From Centroberyx gerrardi (lineage: Eukaryota > Chordata > Actinopteri > Beryciformes > Berycidae): a stretch of 64,000 bases of DNA. Of the stretch, positions 63,470-64,000 are shown one piece after another. The notes under the pieces are model-generated. The model did not search any database. It was not told the DNA's origin and was given only the letters and a program-made list of their open reading frames with translations. The stretch covers positions 27,282,359 to 27,346,358 of the forward strand of contig NC_136000.1 of the NCBI RefSeq assembly GCF_048128805.1. Reading direction: 5' to 3'. Position 1 is the stretch's first letter. Every line of letters begins with the position of its first letter. The translations under genes were made by a program, and so were the position numbers.

Positions 63470-64000
63470 TCAGTGTTAATTTAACTATGAGTGTAAAAAT
63501 CAACACCATATGCCAGTGTTTCTATCACACCCATCAGAGTTAATTTAACACATTTTAATAGTTTTGAACAGCTACTCCAGAGCAATATCAGCTCTATGAG
63601 AGGACAAACAAGTCTCCAATCAACACTTGTCAACTCTAAATAATTATCACTGAAAGATCAACACTCATCAATACTGAAAAATTTGCTGTGCTGCTTAATT
63701 CCTCTTGGAAACAGAAAAATGTAATTTGGCCTAGTTCGTCTACATGTAAAAGGACACTTTCCATGTGGATTGGTGCCAAATAGGATGAACATAAAGTATC
63801 CAGCACAGACAAATCAATCATTAAAACATCTAAAATATACGATAAAATAAGATGCAAGAACATGATTCAATGCTATATAGACGTACAATACATATAAATA
63901 CATACCGGACGGAATATACAGCATAAAATACTGTTTGGCTGAGCATACTGTGTGCAGGTAGGGTCATGAAAGCATCATTATTCACTCATGTTCACTTTGT

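Overview
The window is teleost (ray-finned fish) nuclear DNA. Genes are split by GT-AG introns, dinucleotide (CA/TG) microsatellites are very common, and introns carry fish-type SINE, L2 and MITE relics. The proteins are closest in pattern to vertebrate ANO10, SNRK, HERC-type HECT ligases and WT1. Nothing bacterial, viral or CRISPR-like was seen. All identifications were made by reading motifs; no database search was run.

Layout, left to right. (1) 1-717: the last intron and last two coding exons of ano10 on the + strand. (2) 5207-15169: a complete snrk kinase gene on the - strand in four coding exons, with a probable non-coding first exon and CpG-rich promoter at about 16.5-16.9 kb. ano10 and snrk are tail to tail, as in human. 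(3) 20608-31769 and 34168-47564: two intact tandem copies, both - strand, of a small HERC-type E3 ligase (RCC1-like repeats followed by a HECT domain, 23 coding exons each, 986 and 991 aa). The duplicated unit covers about 19.9-33.4 kb and 33.8-49.1 kb. An interferon-response-like element lies about 300 bp upstream of each start codon; it is perfect in copy B and has one mismatch in copy A. (4) About 49-58 kb: a repeat-rich gene desert with L2 LINE remnants, a TIR element holding a KIAA1958/ZMYM-like (DUF3504) fragment, and a TTAGG-like tandem array. (5) 58630-63365: the 3' exons of wt1 on the - strand, with four C2H2 zinc fingers and the alternative KTS donor. The 5' part of wt1 lies beyond the window.

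The genes do not form one pathway. snrk is an LKB1-dependent AMPK-related kinase, ano10 a membrane scramblase/channel-family protein, wt1 a urogenital transcription factor. The herc pair looks like an interferon-responsive ubiquitin or ISG15 ligase cluster. The most notable points are: the catalytic-cysteine loop of HERC copy A is rewritten relative to copy B; two TTAA-targeted insertions in copy B have clean empty sites in copy A; this snrk has no recognisable UBA-like segment but keeps a Cys-Cys C-terminal tail; and simple dinucleotide tracts abut the splice acceptors of several exons in three unrelated genes.
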